A stretch of 64,000 bases of DNA from Apostichopus japonicus (taxonomy: Eukaryota; Echinodermata; Holothuroidea; Aspidochirotida; Stichopodidae), in the NCBI RefSeq assembly GCF_037975245.1, contig NC_092572.1, forward strand, positions 7,331,501 to 7,395,500, in the 5' to 3' direction. Positions 1 through 10,956 of this stretch are shown piece by piece (the stretch's first letter is position 1; each line of letters opens with the position of its first letter). A model generated the notes under the pieces. That model had not been told where the DNA came from. It saw only the letters and a list, made by a program, of their open reading frames with translations, and ran no database searches. A program made the translations under genes and the position numbers.

Positions 1-59
1 TCTTTACCTTTTTTAATTTTTATGATCATAATCCACAGATCATTTTTGGCATCCTGTAT

Positions 60-650
60 TACAGACTTGTAGTAAGTTCGTACTTGTTATCCGTTGTGGA
101 TTTGTACTCGTAGCACTAAGTTCGTATTGTTATTGTGTTATTGCATATCCGCTGTGGATCTGTACTCGTAGTACTTGTAGTAAGTTCTTAATCATTCTTA
201 CCCCCTGTGGATTTGTACTTGTATTAATTCTCGGGACATTATGAAAATCTAGTACAAATACTTAGTACAATAGTAACTATACTCGTACCCGTGCTTAGAG
301 CCTTGTAATTATCTTCGTACTCATCACAAAGGGGTATTCAACTAGTACTCAGTGTACTCATGCTGTTGTACTCAGTGTACTCATGCTGTTGTACTCAGTG
401 TACTCATGCTGTTGTGTGTACTCATGCTGTTGTACCCAGTGTACTTATGATATTGTACTTAGTGTACTCATGCTGTTGTATGTACTCATGCTGTTGTACC
501 CAGTGTACTTATGATATTGTACTCAGTGTACTCTTGCTGTTGTACTAAATGTGAGCTTCTCTTCGTACTCATCCCAAGGGGCGTTCTACTTATACTAAGT
601 TTACTTATGCTGTTGTACTTAGTGTACTCATGCAGTTGAACTCGTACTAC
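60..650. repeat. Satellite / minisatellite DNA
   Basis: Degenerate tandem repeats of GTACTC/GTACTT words. The core at about 350-545 is built of a roughly 23-bp unit containing GTACTCATGCTGTT, repeated with small insertions and substitutions. The flanks (60-330 and 580-650) carry looser versions of the same words (for example GTACTCGTAGTACTTGTAG). The open frame through 360-548 only reads the repeat. Confidence 0.8.
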
Positions 651-2133
651 AAGTTTGGTTGCAGGAACTAAAATGCGTTAGTAAATCTGATAAAATTGTT
701 ATTTATTACCATACAATTGGTCCACAATTTCAACTTTTTATACTCTCTAAGTGTCAATCGAACAGGAAGTCTTATATAGTTATTAGGTTAAACTCAGATA
801 ATGTTATATATTAAAACCAACGGATATCTATAAACGTCTTTACACAACAAATGCAATATGAAGAAAATATGTACCGTATTGTGAGGGAAATAAATCATGA
901 AATCGATTTTTATTTCCATAATATATTTCGTCAATTTGTTAACGCCGAAGATTGATGCAGAGTTGGTAAGACTTTCTTGTTTTCTTTGACACTGAAAATA
1001 AGCGCGCGATACCTCACATGATATGAAGACAGGGTTCACACCAATAAATTGTCTTAAAATTAATGTGGGAATTAAATGCTCAAAGACAATTAGCTTATGT
1101 ATGAAACCACGGAGACTACAGTTTTTGGTGTTTTTGTTTTGTTTGACTTTCATAAACACTGAACGGTCGCGAATATTCACCCGCCAGCCGGACGAATAAG
1201 ACAGTGCGCTCTTACTATCTGCCTGAGAGCCGAACAAAAGTAGGAAGTGTGCCCTCACTATTTTGCCCGGTGGCCGGTGCAATAATGAATTCGCGTAACC
1301 TTATTAGCCCGACAGTCGAGTAAATGAGACATTCTCCGCTTACTCATGCTTAATCTTGCTGTCATATATGAATCTATACATTCGTCATTGTTTCTCGTCC
1401 GACCGCTGGATGAATAAAGTATTGCGCCAACACTGTCATAATCGTAAAATTGAGCACTCTGATTGTAAGTAGTCGCTAGCGGGCGAACACTATAATAAGT
1501 GATACATCCTCATTCGTCCGGCTGTTGGGGAAAAAAAAGACAAGCCGAAACTGAATGCATGGCAACACAACATGATATGAAGACAGGATTCACACCAACA
1601 ATTTTTTTTTAAATATAAGTAGATGCTCAGTGTTCACTTGAAATTTCTCTTTTTTGTTAAGCCTGGGTTATCCAATAGGCAGATGGGACAGGTGCCTATT
1701 GGGCCCCTAATATCAACGTTCCCTCACGTTTAAGGGTAGTTTCTGTAAAATTTCCGAAAATGACGGCACGTGCGAGTAACGGGAGCCAGCAAACTTAATA
1801 AAAGTAGGAGGGGAATTAATAGGGAATAAAGTATATAAAACCTTTAAGTGTCTAGAATCTAGACCCTTACCTAGAACCTTACAAAAATCTAATAGGAAAA
1901 ATGTATATGGAACTAATGGCCGCCCGGTCCTCCGTATACAGAGTGGGGCACAGCTTCCTTACGAGAATCCAATAGAAAAACTGCATACGTAAACGATAAT
2001 TCTAATGGCCGTCCGGTTCTTCGCATACACGGTGTGTGCGCTAACGCTTAACAAACTGGGCATAAACTTGCCAATAGTTATCGCTCAGACCGCCGTCCCG
2101 TGCAATGATAGCTGTCGCCTGAACCTCAAAATC
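651..2133. other. Intergenic stretch with short direct repeats, no gene seen
   Basis: No coding region is supported. A direct repeat CATGATATGAAGACAGG followed by TTCACACCAA occurs near 1016 and again near 1570. A tandem pair with period about 80 bp starts at 1877 and 1957 (shared words CCTTAC, AATAG, CTAATGGCCG, GCATAC/GTATAC). Both look like remnants of repetitive elements of unknown class. Confidence 0.5.
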
Positions 2134-3414
2134 TATGGAACGCCAAAAGGACCACGGTGACATGTACCACTACTAATTCGAAGTGTACTACTACTAATTT
2201 GGAGTGTACTGCATCTAAAATGTCACGTACTACTACTAATTCGAAGTATACTACATCTAACATGTCGCGTACGTCTACTAAATTGGAGCGATGGCGCTAT
2301 GCACAATCTTTCCGATACCATGTCATCTAGTTGCGCATATGCATTAAAATAGTGATGAAGAGAACATATTTACTCTGTTGATTCAAATTACTATTTTACA
2401 GTTTATACCTTTAAGGTCTGTGGCAAATAAAAAAATAGAATATAGTAAGGCACAGCTGGGGAATCAAAAGCATTTTTGACATTTCAATGACGGGGAAATT
2501 GCTGCTTGCTAAAAATTGGGTGTATAACAATTTCAAGAGTTAAAAACTAAAGCTATATTAAGCACATTCTTGGGGATCGATGGTTCCACCTGCTGGGGCT
2601 TCGAAATCTTGTTGCTTTGCCACCACTGGATTTTATTTTGGTGATACCCAATGATCACAGACAATGGTGACTATAGTATTAATATTGTAGGCAAGGAGAA
2701 GGGGAACATTCCTACAGGAAGCCTGACACGTACATGTATACTCCTAGTCCTACGCATACTAAGCTCTGCATACACACATTACTGTGCCAAAATCTAAATT
2801 TAAACGGTAACTTATATTTAGGCTCTTAAGTTTAAGTCTTTCTTTCTCAATTGTAAGTCACGTCTCCTCTTCACAGTGTTTTCATTGACACTCAGCCATT
2901 TGTCAATTTGCGAAACCCATCTTTACATATTCCTCCACTATTTCATCTATTTCAAATGAAATTTTGAACATTTAATTTTGTTATGATTGTATCTTATGCA
3001 GGATTGCAGGTGTGATTCCCGCTTTTAATTGGGTCAAAGTCTAGTCGTCGATAAGTTTGCATACTTCGGCACAAAGATTGAGCATAGCGCCATCGCTCCA
3101 AATTAGTAGTAGTAACTTCCGTTTTAGAGGTAGTGGTATTGACATCAGTAGTAGTACGTGACAATTTAGATATTGTACATTTCAAATTAGTAGTACATTT
3201 CGAATTAGTAGTAGTACGTGACATTTTAGATGTAGTACACTTGGAATTAGTAGTAGTACGCGACATTTTAGATGTAGTACACTTCTAATTAGTAGTAGAA
3301 CACTTCGAATTAGTAGTAGTACGGGACATTTTAGATGTAGTACACTTCGAAGTAGTAGTAGTACACTTCAAGTTAGTGGTGGTACATGTCACCGGGTCCT
3401 TTTGGCGTTCCATA
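2134..3414. mobile_element. Fold-back transposon with tandem-repeat arms (FB/TU-like)
   Basis: The outer ends are inverted copies: TATGGAACGCCAAAAGGACC at 2134 and its complement ending at 3414. Each arm (about 2134-2330 and 3055-3414) is made of tandem units of about 40 bp built on TACTACTACTAATTCGAAGTG and TACATCTAAAATGTCACG; about three units lie on the left and six or more on the right. The arms end internally on another inverted pair, GAGCGATGGCGCTATGC at about 2285 and its complement at about 3085. About 740 bp of unrelated DNA lies between them. Long inverted arms made of short tandem repeats are the hallmark of Drosophila FB and sea-urchin TU elements. No transposase is visible, so it would be non-autonomous. 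No clear target-site duplication was found. Confidence 0.7.
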
Positions 3415-3596
3415 AAGATTCACTCTCCTTTTATTCTTCTCCAAGACTCCTCACCTTCGGTTACTCGCGGCATCTCTTCTCCTTCGTTCTTCTCAGCGTC
3501 TCCTCTACTTCGGAGCGTTACTTTTATACGACGGAGTCACTGGGTCGTTCCGTCACGTGATAAAATTCCCAATTCAGACTCTTGAGAAGACCCGGC

Positions 3597-3905
3597 AGAA
3601 CCAGAAATGTTTACAAACCCCGGAACATGGTGCTAGCCTGTATCGGCTTGGTCCTTTCATCTCGGGTTCCGCGCGTACTGCGACCTACTTCCCAAGCCTT
3701 TGAACAAACCGACCCGTCTGCCGCCGTAACGTTCGATGAAAGCGGACCGACTGCTAAGTCGGTGAGAAATTCCGGCACAACCAGCAATGTTTACAAACCC
3801 GTTGGTTGTTAGCCTGTATCGGCTCGGTCCTTTCTTTTCGGGTCCCGCCCAAGCCACGAGTTGCTTCCCAATCCTTTGAACAAGCCCTCTCCGCTTACCG
3901 CAAAG
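3597..3905. repeat. Tandem repeat, period about 180 bp, two copies
   Basis: ATGTTTACAAACCC occurs at 3607 and 3787 and is followed in both cases by TAGCCTGTATCGGCT, GGTCCTTTC and a TTGCTTCCCAA-type motif, then TTTGAACAA. The block directly follows the fold-back element. The open frames across it (3582-3812 plus, 3657-3857 minus) are not supported as genes. Confidence 0.65.
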
Positions 3906-5100
3906 ATCGATGAGAGCGGACTAAGTCGCTCGTTCCCACCATAGAGATATATAAACCGAGAAGGCACAATTGAATCTAACTTCTTTTAGACGAACTCCAC
4001 TTGAAGATCTATGACAAATCGAAGGCGCTGCAAATTACGTCATCAAAAAAAATAATAATAATGCCTGCATTACACACTCCGACTAATTAAGGTATGGATA
4101 TGAACTTTTGGGGAAAGAGGCTGTAGCGACCAAAGCATTTTTAAGGGAAAGGGCTGCAATTTGGTCATTACAGCCGACCCCTATGTAGGCCGAATTTTAA
4201 ACTTCAAATGTAGCACTCTGAGGCATCAATTTAGTACAAGTAGCTCTAAACGTAAGATTATACTAATAAAAAATAACTAACTCCAAAATTCCTCCGGCTG
4301 ACTTAGGTAGTGACTTGAACCTTATGGGAGGGACAGATGTTTATGAAATATTTTATAAAGAATGATCGCTGCCGTGGGGTACTTGAAGTCAACGCATGGT
4401 TTGAAAATAAATTCAGGAGTCTAATGGTGCATTCTGAGGCATATTAAGATCACAAAAGTTGGTCTACGGAGGTAGACCTATAAACGCAAGGTTTTGCTAA
4501 CACATACTTTGTGTGAGGTTGAAAGAGGGGGGGGGGGGATGCTCCAGTAGCAGTGGGCCAATTCTTCCCTGGCAGAATGCAAAAATCGACCGAACCATAA
4601 TCCACTGACTAACGAATCGGAGGCATGGCCAACCCCCTTGCGCACGCCACTGGCGTGAGAGTCTCATGCAATACTGACGTTGAGAACATTCAAGAGAACA
4701 GCTCAATATGCTTCAGTGACACACATACATCATGCAGAACATGTTGAAATAAACACCAGCATATACGTAATGGGTGATTGATGCCATTTTGCAGAGGTAA
4801 AGCAAATGTTTTAATGGATAAGAATGGTAAAGTAGATTAAGCTGAAAATGTGGACACCAACGACTTCGACGTTCCTATGTAATTGGATTTAAGGACAGTC
4901 CATTGCATGGGTGTACAAATGTCGCTGTGCTAACTTAATACATGGAAAAGATAAAGTTGTTGATAAAACTTATTCATGACTATGTATATATGCACACTAA
5001 ACAATAAAATCCTCGAGTAAACAGCAAGGGCAAGAAGGTCATAACTCATTAACCAATGAATCAGTTGTATGTCTAAAAACGTTTTGCCAGTACACAGTTG
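3906..5100. other. Non-coding, no gene seen
   Basis: Nothing recognisable apart from a G homopolymer at about 4527-4538 and the word ACGCCACTGGCG near 4650, which resembles the terminal words of G-rich hAT-like elements elsewhere in the window. Confidence 0.4.
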
Positions 5101-5108
5101 CTCTAGGC

Positions 5109-5612
5109 CAGGGTTTGCCTAACTTTATCTCCCCACGAACCCCTTGTGGATGTCAGAGTTTTCCACGAACCCCCAACTTTTTGAGACACGATCTGATCAT
5201 TATTATACTATAATACGGATAAGAGTGCTTCGTAAAAGATCAAGTCTCATAGTGTAATATTGTAATGAAAGAAAAACAAGAGATGAACAGATATTTATTT
5301 GGAAACTTCTAGCTCTAATCACGAATTGTATCAAGCATCGATCAACCATCACACATAATGGACGGATGCTCCTGTTTTTTATAACATGCACGGTACGGTA
5401 CTACTATGGCAAAATATGCGTATGGAACGCAAAAAGAGTTTGTCGATAGATACGACTTTTGTACATCACTAACTAACATGATATATCAGAATTTAGTTCA
5501 ACAAAATGTACTCTAGTTTTGACTTTCATACCCGTCTCACGAAACCCCTGGGATGGCCTCACGCAGTAACGCACTCCCTGGGGGTTCATGCACCCCAGTT
5601 AGGGAACCCCTG
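5109..5612. mobile_element. Non-autonomous hAT-like transposon with 8-bp target duplication
   Basis: The ends are inverted: CAGGGTTTGCCTAACTTT at 5109 and the complement of CAGGGGTTCCCTAACTGG ending at 5612. CAGGGGTTCCC-type termini are typical of hAT/Charlie-class elements. It is flanked by CTCTAGGC (5101-5108) and CGCTAGGC (5613-5620), an 8-bp duplication with one mismatch, the length expected for hAT. The length is 504 bp with no transposase, so this is a MITE. Sub-terminal C-rich words (ACGAACCCC, GAAACCCCTGG) extend the inverted similarity. Confidence 0.8.
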
Positions 5613-5620
5613 CGCTAGGC

Positions 5621-6990
5621 CCAATCCATAGGCATTAATCCCGTGAGTAACGCACGCTAGACCGTTGATTAACCCCTTATTTCTTCATGAGCTATCAAGC
5701 ATTGTGAGCACATCCACTTCTTTTTTCTCACAACATGATCCATGAACAATAGCAATTAATAAACACAGAATCCTAAGTGAAAATAAAAACCCCATTACAT
5801 TTCCAATTGAAAAGAATGTACAAAATGTGAGTAAACTCAATAAGTGACCATATCAAAATGACGTCACTGTATTAAGACATGTATTCCAGGAAGTGCACGA
5901 AATATTGTCAACGAAGTTACTAAAGATGAACAAAACTGGAAATGAAACATTGGATCAGTTTCATTAATGAATACTGTTTTCTTGCTGTCAGTACCTAAAT
6001 GGAAAGATTGCAGTAGAGCCTACATACAGTCGATTCCCATCTGTGTAGAAAATCAAAAGAAAATTATTTAGATACATTGATTGACGAGGTTGTGTGGAAA
6101 ACGTTTGATCAAATCAATGTACTAGTAATGAACATGCAACGTGCTTTTCTGTTCCCGAAGAAAATGTTACAACACTGGAAACCCCCTACACGATAACACA
6201 AATTCACTGCAAAATATTCTGTTATATTTTGATAAGTTGAGACTTTTCACTTCTTAATGTTCAAACAATTGATATTGTTTATTATATATTTTTACTTTGT
6301 TTACATATAAAATGTCAATGCCTGTTTCGTAACGAATATTTCAAACACGAAAAAGTTGCCAATTTGAGTTTAATCTTAGTTGTCTGCATAACTGTGTAAC
6401 TTTAAGATATAATTGTTTACGCAAATTCGAAATTGTACCTAACCGTTCCGTTTGGGCGGCAGTAGAAAAAAGGACTTATCAAAAGTCTTCGTCATGGATA
6501 CGCTGAGGCATCGTGTTGTTGTAATCCCTTGCAAATCGGAAAAATATGTAATACTTTTTCATTTCTGAACTTTGGGATTGTTTGATGATATACCCCACTG
6601 TAGGCGTTTGCTTACATATTGCACATGTAGGCAACAAAGTAAACTACTACGTAAAGAAATAGAAATGCTCGCGGTTTGTTTGTAGTGAGACTTAGTAGTT
6701 ACAACCAACTTGTAGCTACAACCATCGTGGCCATTCGGTGCTAGCGTAAAATTGGCTGTGCTTAAATGACAACTTTACATAAATTCTCCAAAATACTGCC
6801 AGACATCTTTATCTGAACCAAATTTATTAGCGACGGTCACGTTTTGTGTCGTAGGATATCATTGTGTCATACATCAACTAGATTTTCGGCTCCTTAGATT
6901 TCGTTTTTGTAAGAGGATTTTAGCCAAATATTTATATAGTTCCGCCCGAATGAATATTCTTGCAGCCAAATCAAAATAAATGGCTCTGAC
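5621..6990. other. Non-coding, no gene seen
   Basis: AT-rich DNA without coding similarity, RNA gene or clear repeat that I can recognise. Confidence 0.4.
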
Positions 6991-7002
6991 GATGATAACA
7001 CT

Positions 7003-7330
7003 GCAGGGCGTATCCAGGATTTTCCAATAGGGGGGGGGGGGCGCCAGGCATGAATGATCGCCGTCCTGGGGGATGGGTCTAAGGGGGAGAGGTGTACAAT
7101 TTTTGCTTTCAAAGAAGGGCTGAAATGCAAAATGGTGTCATATGCATGGGCGGCGATCCGTACTTCCAAGTGGGGGGAGGGGGGGGGGGATATGACCTTG
7201 TTGACTATCTAAGCGTAGCGCCACCATGAGTTGGCGCGAAGCGTACAAGAAAATTTTGGGATTAACAAACCCTCTAGATGGCCGGAAACGGCACTTCCCG
7301 AGGTTTCCAAGCGGCATATACCCAACTTTA
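7003..7330. mobile_element. G-rich hAT-like element fragment with shared core module
   Basis: It begins with CAGGGCGTATCCAGGATTTT, a variant of the CAGGGGCGTAGCCAGGATTT terminus seen at 24400 and 44818. Two G homopolymers follow (about 7029 and 7178). From 7203 it contains the core module ACTATCTAAGCGTAGCGCC, CGTACAAGAAAATTTT, GATGGCCGGAAACGGCACTT, also found near 8044, 9085, 24277 (reverse) and 44851. The right end was not located. Confidence 0.5.
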
Positions 7331-8040
7331 AAATAGGGATGTCATGTCCGAAATATCTCATAATCAGGATCCAAAATACTTTTTTTTTTAAATTTCTGGT
7401 GTTATTTTGGGAAAATTGCCCCTGTCAATCTTGTTTCAGGCGCAACGTTAGAATGTTCGAGAGCTCTGTTATATTATTCGATGAAGAAAATGGCCTCATG
7501 CAGGCTATTATAGGCCTATACACATGCAATACACAATTACACATAGTTACATTCCTAGGTACCGATTGCTAGGGCATCCAGGTGAAACGTGTATTAAGCA
7601 TTACCCTGGTTACATGAGATTCTCAGCTGTTCGAGGGAACATGTACGTGTGTAGGCCTACTATAGGGCCTATATGAATACTATGAGGGTGCATATATGTA
7701 CTATATCAATACCGTGGGCGCAATAATACATTTTGTTGTTATAGGGCCAATGAAGCCTACAGTCAACTATTCTTGCTTTATAAAGACGCTTTATTTGAAA
7801 AGATCGCACTGCGTTTATGGTAGGCGAGAAATGAAGCTAAAAAAGAGCCGTACATTAACGAAGATGCATAAATGTAGGCATGAAAATATTCTTATCCCTG
7901 GCATTTGGTGGGGGGGGGGGATATGGTGCATTACGTCCCCTTCCACCCATTTTCATGGGGGGATATATCCCCCCATAATTGGTATGGCAGATCAGAGTGG
8001 GGCCATCTATCACAATTATCGGGGGACGTTTGGTAGGTCA

Positions 8041-8136
8041 AACTACACTACGCGCCACCATGGTTGACGCGTAGCGTAATGAAGAAAATTTGTTAAAATG
8101 CGTCCCAGATTACAGGAAATGGCACTTCCCGAGCTT
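8041..8136 (+). repeat. Copy 2 of the dispersed core module
   Basis: CACTACGCGCCACCATGGTTGACGCG, GAAGAAAATTTG and GGAAATGGCACTTCCCGAG in the same order as the modules at 7203 and 9085. It is preceded by a G tract and CCATTTTCATGGGGGGATATATCCCCCC at about 7905-7975, probably part of the same element. Confidence 0.55.
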
Positions 8137-9035
8137 GAAAACAAGACTCCTGCCATGCCAGAGTAGCCCGATTAATCTTCTGAAACACATTTCTGAAGTA
8201 TGTTTCATTTTGGTTCTTTATTTTTTGCCCTTTTTTTTTGCGCCGTGAATATTGGTCCGGCTCCGACGCCCCTGCCATAATGTTGCAAAAAATGTCATCT
8301 ATGGACAACCAATATAGAAAAACCTCATTCAACCCCTAACAGACCGGTCAAAATTACACGAGAAGAGGGAAGTATGATGAATGTTGGTAAGGAAATTTTC
8401 AAAATTTCAGACACAGTTAATTTATTGGTGTACAAATATTAAACCCTCTTATAACGGCTACTATAAAACTTGGTTGAAGGAAATGAAAAAAATAGCAGAT
8501 ATTTCCGAACACTACACACATAGGCGTAGGAGGCGGGGGGGGGGGGGGGGCTCCTACTGAAAGAAAAATAAATTGCAATGATGTAGCTAAAGGAAATGAA
8601 AATATATCTCCTCGATAATTAAAATAAACTCCTAAGCTTGGCCGACTAATTTCGCCATTACTAATGTAAAAGAGAATTTGACATAATTGGACCTCCATGC
8701 TTTTTCTCCATCTACATAAGACATTTCGTTGTTCACATTAGCATCCCGCGGTATACTGCGCAATTTCCACGGACCGTACGGTACACAATGGCATGCGATG
8801 TAATAACCGATGCTTGCTTATATTATATTGACATTAACATGTTGAACGCGCGAGGAGCGCGCGAAAAATTTAGGTTATATTTATCGGGCAAGTCGTTACA
8901 GCCCCCCCCCCCCCCCAATCAAATTGGGTTCCTATGACTACACACATCGACAGTTTTGAGGCTGTTCATCCTGGAACCGCCATTTTTATGCTCACTGATA
9001 TGATGTGATATCTATTGTTTGCGTTACAATTTGAA

Positions 9036-9750
9036 CAGGTGCGTAGCGAATAATTTGCCAAGGGAGGGGCGAAGCCTGTAGGCAAACTATCTAAGCTTCG
9101 CGCCACCACGAGTTGACGCTAAGCGTACAAGAACATTTTGGCCGAAAATGCCTCCCAGATAGCTGGAAATGACACTTCCCATGCCTTGTAAGTTGCATCT
9201 AAGCATTTTCTATTTTGAAATTACTAGCGATATCATCAAAAAAATATGCTCGGGGGGGGGGGGGGGTCGCCCCCTTCCCGAAATGCGAAAAAACTCGGTC
9301 GAGTTCGAGACCAGCCACAGTTGGTTTAATAGCACAATTGTTTAAGGTATCCATGCACACACGCGTTATGTTAAAGACCATATATAGTATTTATGTAGAT
9401 ACATTAGTGAGAGAGGAAAAATGGAAACGTCAAAATGGAGTTGTCGGTGTAAGGGGTAGGGTGAGGCGCACGCCCTTCCGAAGTCCTCGATCCATCACTA
9501 GCTACCCGGTCATGTGTATATAATAGGGATCAGCGATGTAATGATGTCACTGTCCCTCTTTCTCTTCCCGGTGTCTTGGCGTTTTTCTTTTGCTCCCTCC
9601 TTTTCTCTCCTTCTTCTTTTTCTTTTCCCTTCCTTCCTCTCCTCCTCCTCTTTTCCCCCTCTTTTTCCCTCTTTTCTTCTCCTTTTTTTTCTCTCCTCTT
9701 TTTCTTACCCGGAGGCGCGCGCCCCCATCGCCCCCCTGGATACGCACCTG
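9036..9750. mobile_element. hAT-like non-autonomous element with C/T-rich tract
   Basis: The ends are inverted: CAGGTGCGTAGC at 9036 and the complement of CAGGTGCGTATCCAG ending at 9750. It contains copy 3 of the dispersed core module (9085-9180), a G homopolymer at about 9250 and a long pyrimidine-rich tract at about 9549-9710. No matching target duplication is visible (AATTTGAA on the left, ATTATGCC on the right), so the exact ends are less certain. Open frames over the pyrimidine tract are low-complexity and not genes. Confidence 0.55.
9549..9710. repeat. Pyrimidine-rich (TTC/TCC) low-complexity tract
   Basis: An almost uninterrupted run of C and T on the plus strand, inside the hAT-like element. 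It gives long but meaningless Ser/Phe/Leu-rich or Lys/Arg/Glu-rich frames on the two strands. Confidence 0.85.
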
Positions 9751-10901
9751 ATTATGCCTTAGCGTCACACACATATACCCACCTACACAAACTCACCCAG
9801 TTGAACACATCGGTTCTTGATGCTTTCAGCATATAAACCATCATCTACAAGCAGAAATTGAAAGATCAAGAAATACATAACACTTTAGTGTAAATATTTA
9901 AACTTGAGTTCGCTGAGGTAAACTTTAATATATGATAAAGTAGACTAGTCTGTTTACCTTGCAAATATACGCCTGCTTTGATCAATCAATAATTGAGTAT
10001 TATGGTTAAGGTTCATATATATGACATATGAATTTTAGTTGTTGTGATCATCCATCACGACCACTTTATAGCCCTTATATCAATGTCCCAATCCATTTAC
10101 GACAGGCATATTTCATTAAGTACTTTGAAGTATTTTTTCCTACTCCATCATTTATTACACCCTTTAACCATAGATTAACTAACAGACAGTTATAGTTGTT
10201 TAGTTTCTCTTTATAAATTTCAATTTACACAACGAGCTAGTAAAATAAGAACTTGTACTTTAGAGCATTGCAAATTTAGGGGAAAAACACTTGGTAAATG
10301 GCGACAAAGTTCAAACCGTTTAGCTTTGAATAACCTTTGTATGTTTGTGATATATTTTTTCAAAGATATTTGACTTATGGTTATTACTTTTTTAATAGCT
10401 TGGTTATAACCGTATAGATATGTCGGAGATTAGTAACTGGAACTTACATGGCTGTAACATCAACAGCATAACTCTCATGATCGGTGTTCTATATCAATTC
10501 CAAGACATAATCATTTTACTTTTTACTTTAGGATAAAACTTTTATCATGGAATATGCGATCAGTTACCACAGTAAGTGTTTCTCTCAAATTATCAATAGA
10601 ATGTTTTATTTGTTACTTTTTCATATTATAAGTTTAAAAGAACATGGCGAATACTTTTGTCAAGAATTGATCAAGTCAGATAAAAAACTAAGATCATGTA
10701 TGAACGTTTCGTTCAAATTAGTTATATATATATAATGGTAACGCAACAGATCATGAAAGCTTCAAGTTGGTATTGCTTAGCCTATCATGGAATAAATATT
10801 ATCATGTTTAACATCGTTTCACCTCTTATTAAGTGCTCTGACATGTCTCACATAACTTGAAACCATTGATTTAAATGTACTTCCTCCATTTTCCACAGTA
10901 A
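9751..10901. other. Non-coding, no gene seen
   Basis: AT-rich DNA upstream of gene A. A short frame at 10547-10735 has no recognisable similarity and is not supported as an exon. The gene A promoter may lie here but no motif is convincing. Confidence 0.35.
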
Positions 10902-10956
10902 TGACGTGGGTCATATTCGTTGGCATTGTTGTGACCACGCCTGAACTAAAAACAGG
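10902..10956 (+). CDS. Possible signal-peptide exon of gene A
   Basis: ATG at 10902 opens 18 codons rich in hydrophobic residues (MTWVIFVGIVV...) and ends in phase 1 before GTTCGT. The size, 55 bp with phase 1, is exactly that of the signal exons of genes B and B' (28404-28458 and 54208-54262), and the phase fits the next Ig exon at 11680. The donor is weak and the hydrophobic core is short. This is a suggestion only. Confidence 0.3.

Noticed and set aside
360-548. Plus-strand Cys/Val-rich frame
   Set aside because: It only reads the 23-bp minisatellite.
794-1282. Minus-strand 162-residue frame
   Set aside because: No recognisable domain, no splice or promoter context, and it overlaps short direct repeats.
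2994-3266. Minus-strand frame rich in Thr/Ser
   Set aside because: It is a translation of the fold-back element's tandem units.
2134-3414. CRISPR-like array
   Set aside because: The repeats are contiguous without unique spacers, arranged as inverted arms, in a eukaryotic genome.
7231-8067. Frames 7231-7572 and 7696-8067
   Set aside because: They start inside the dispersed core modules of hAT-like elements and have no protein similarity.
9514-9836. Long frames over the pyrimidine tract, both strands
   Set aside because: Low-complexity sequence; composition alone keeps the frames open.
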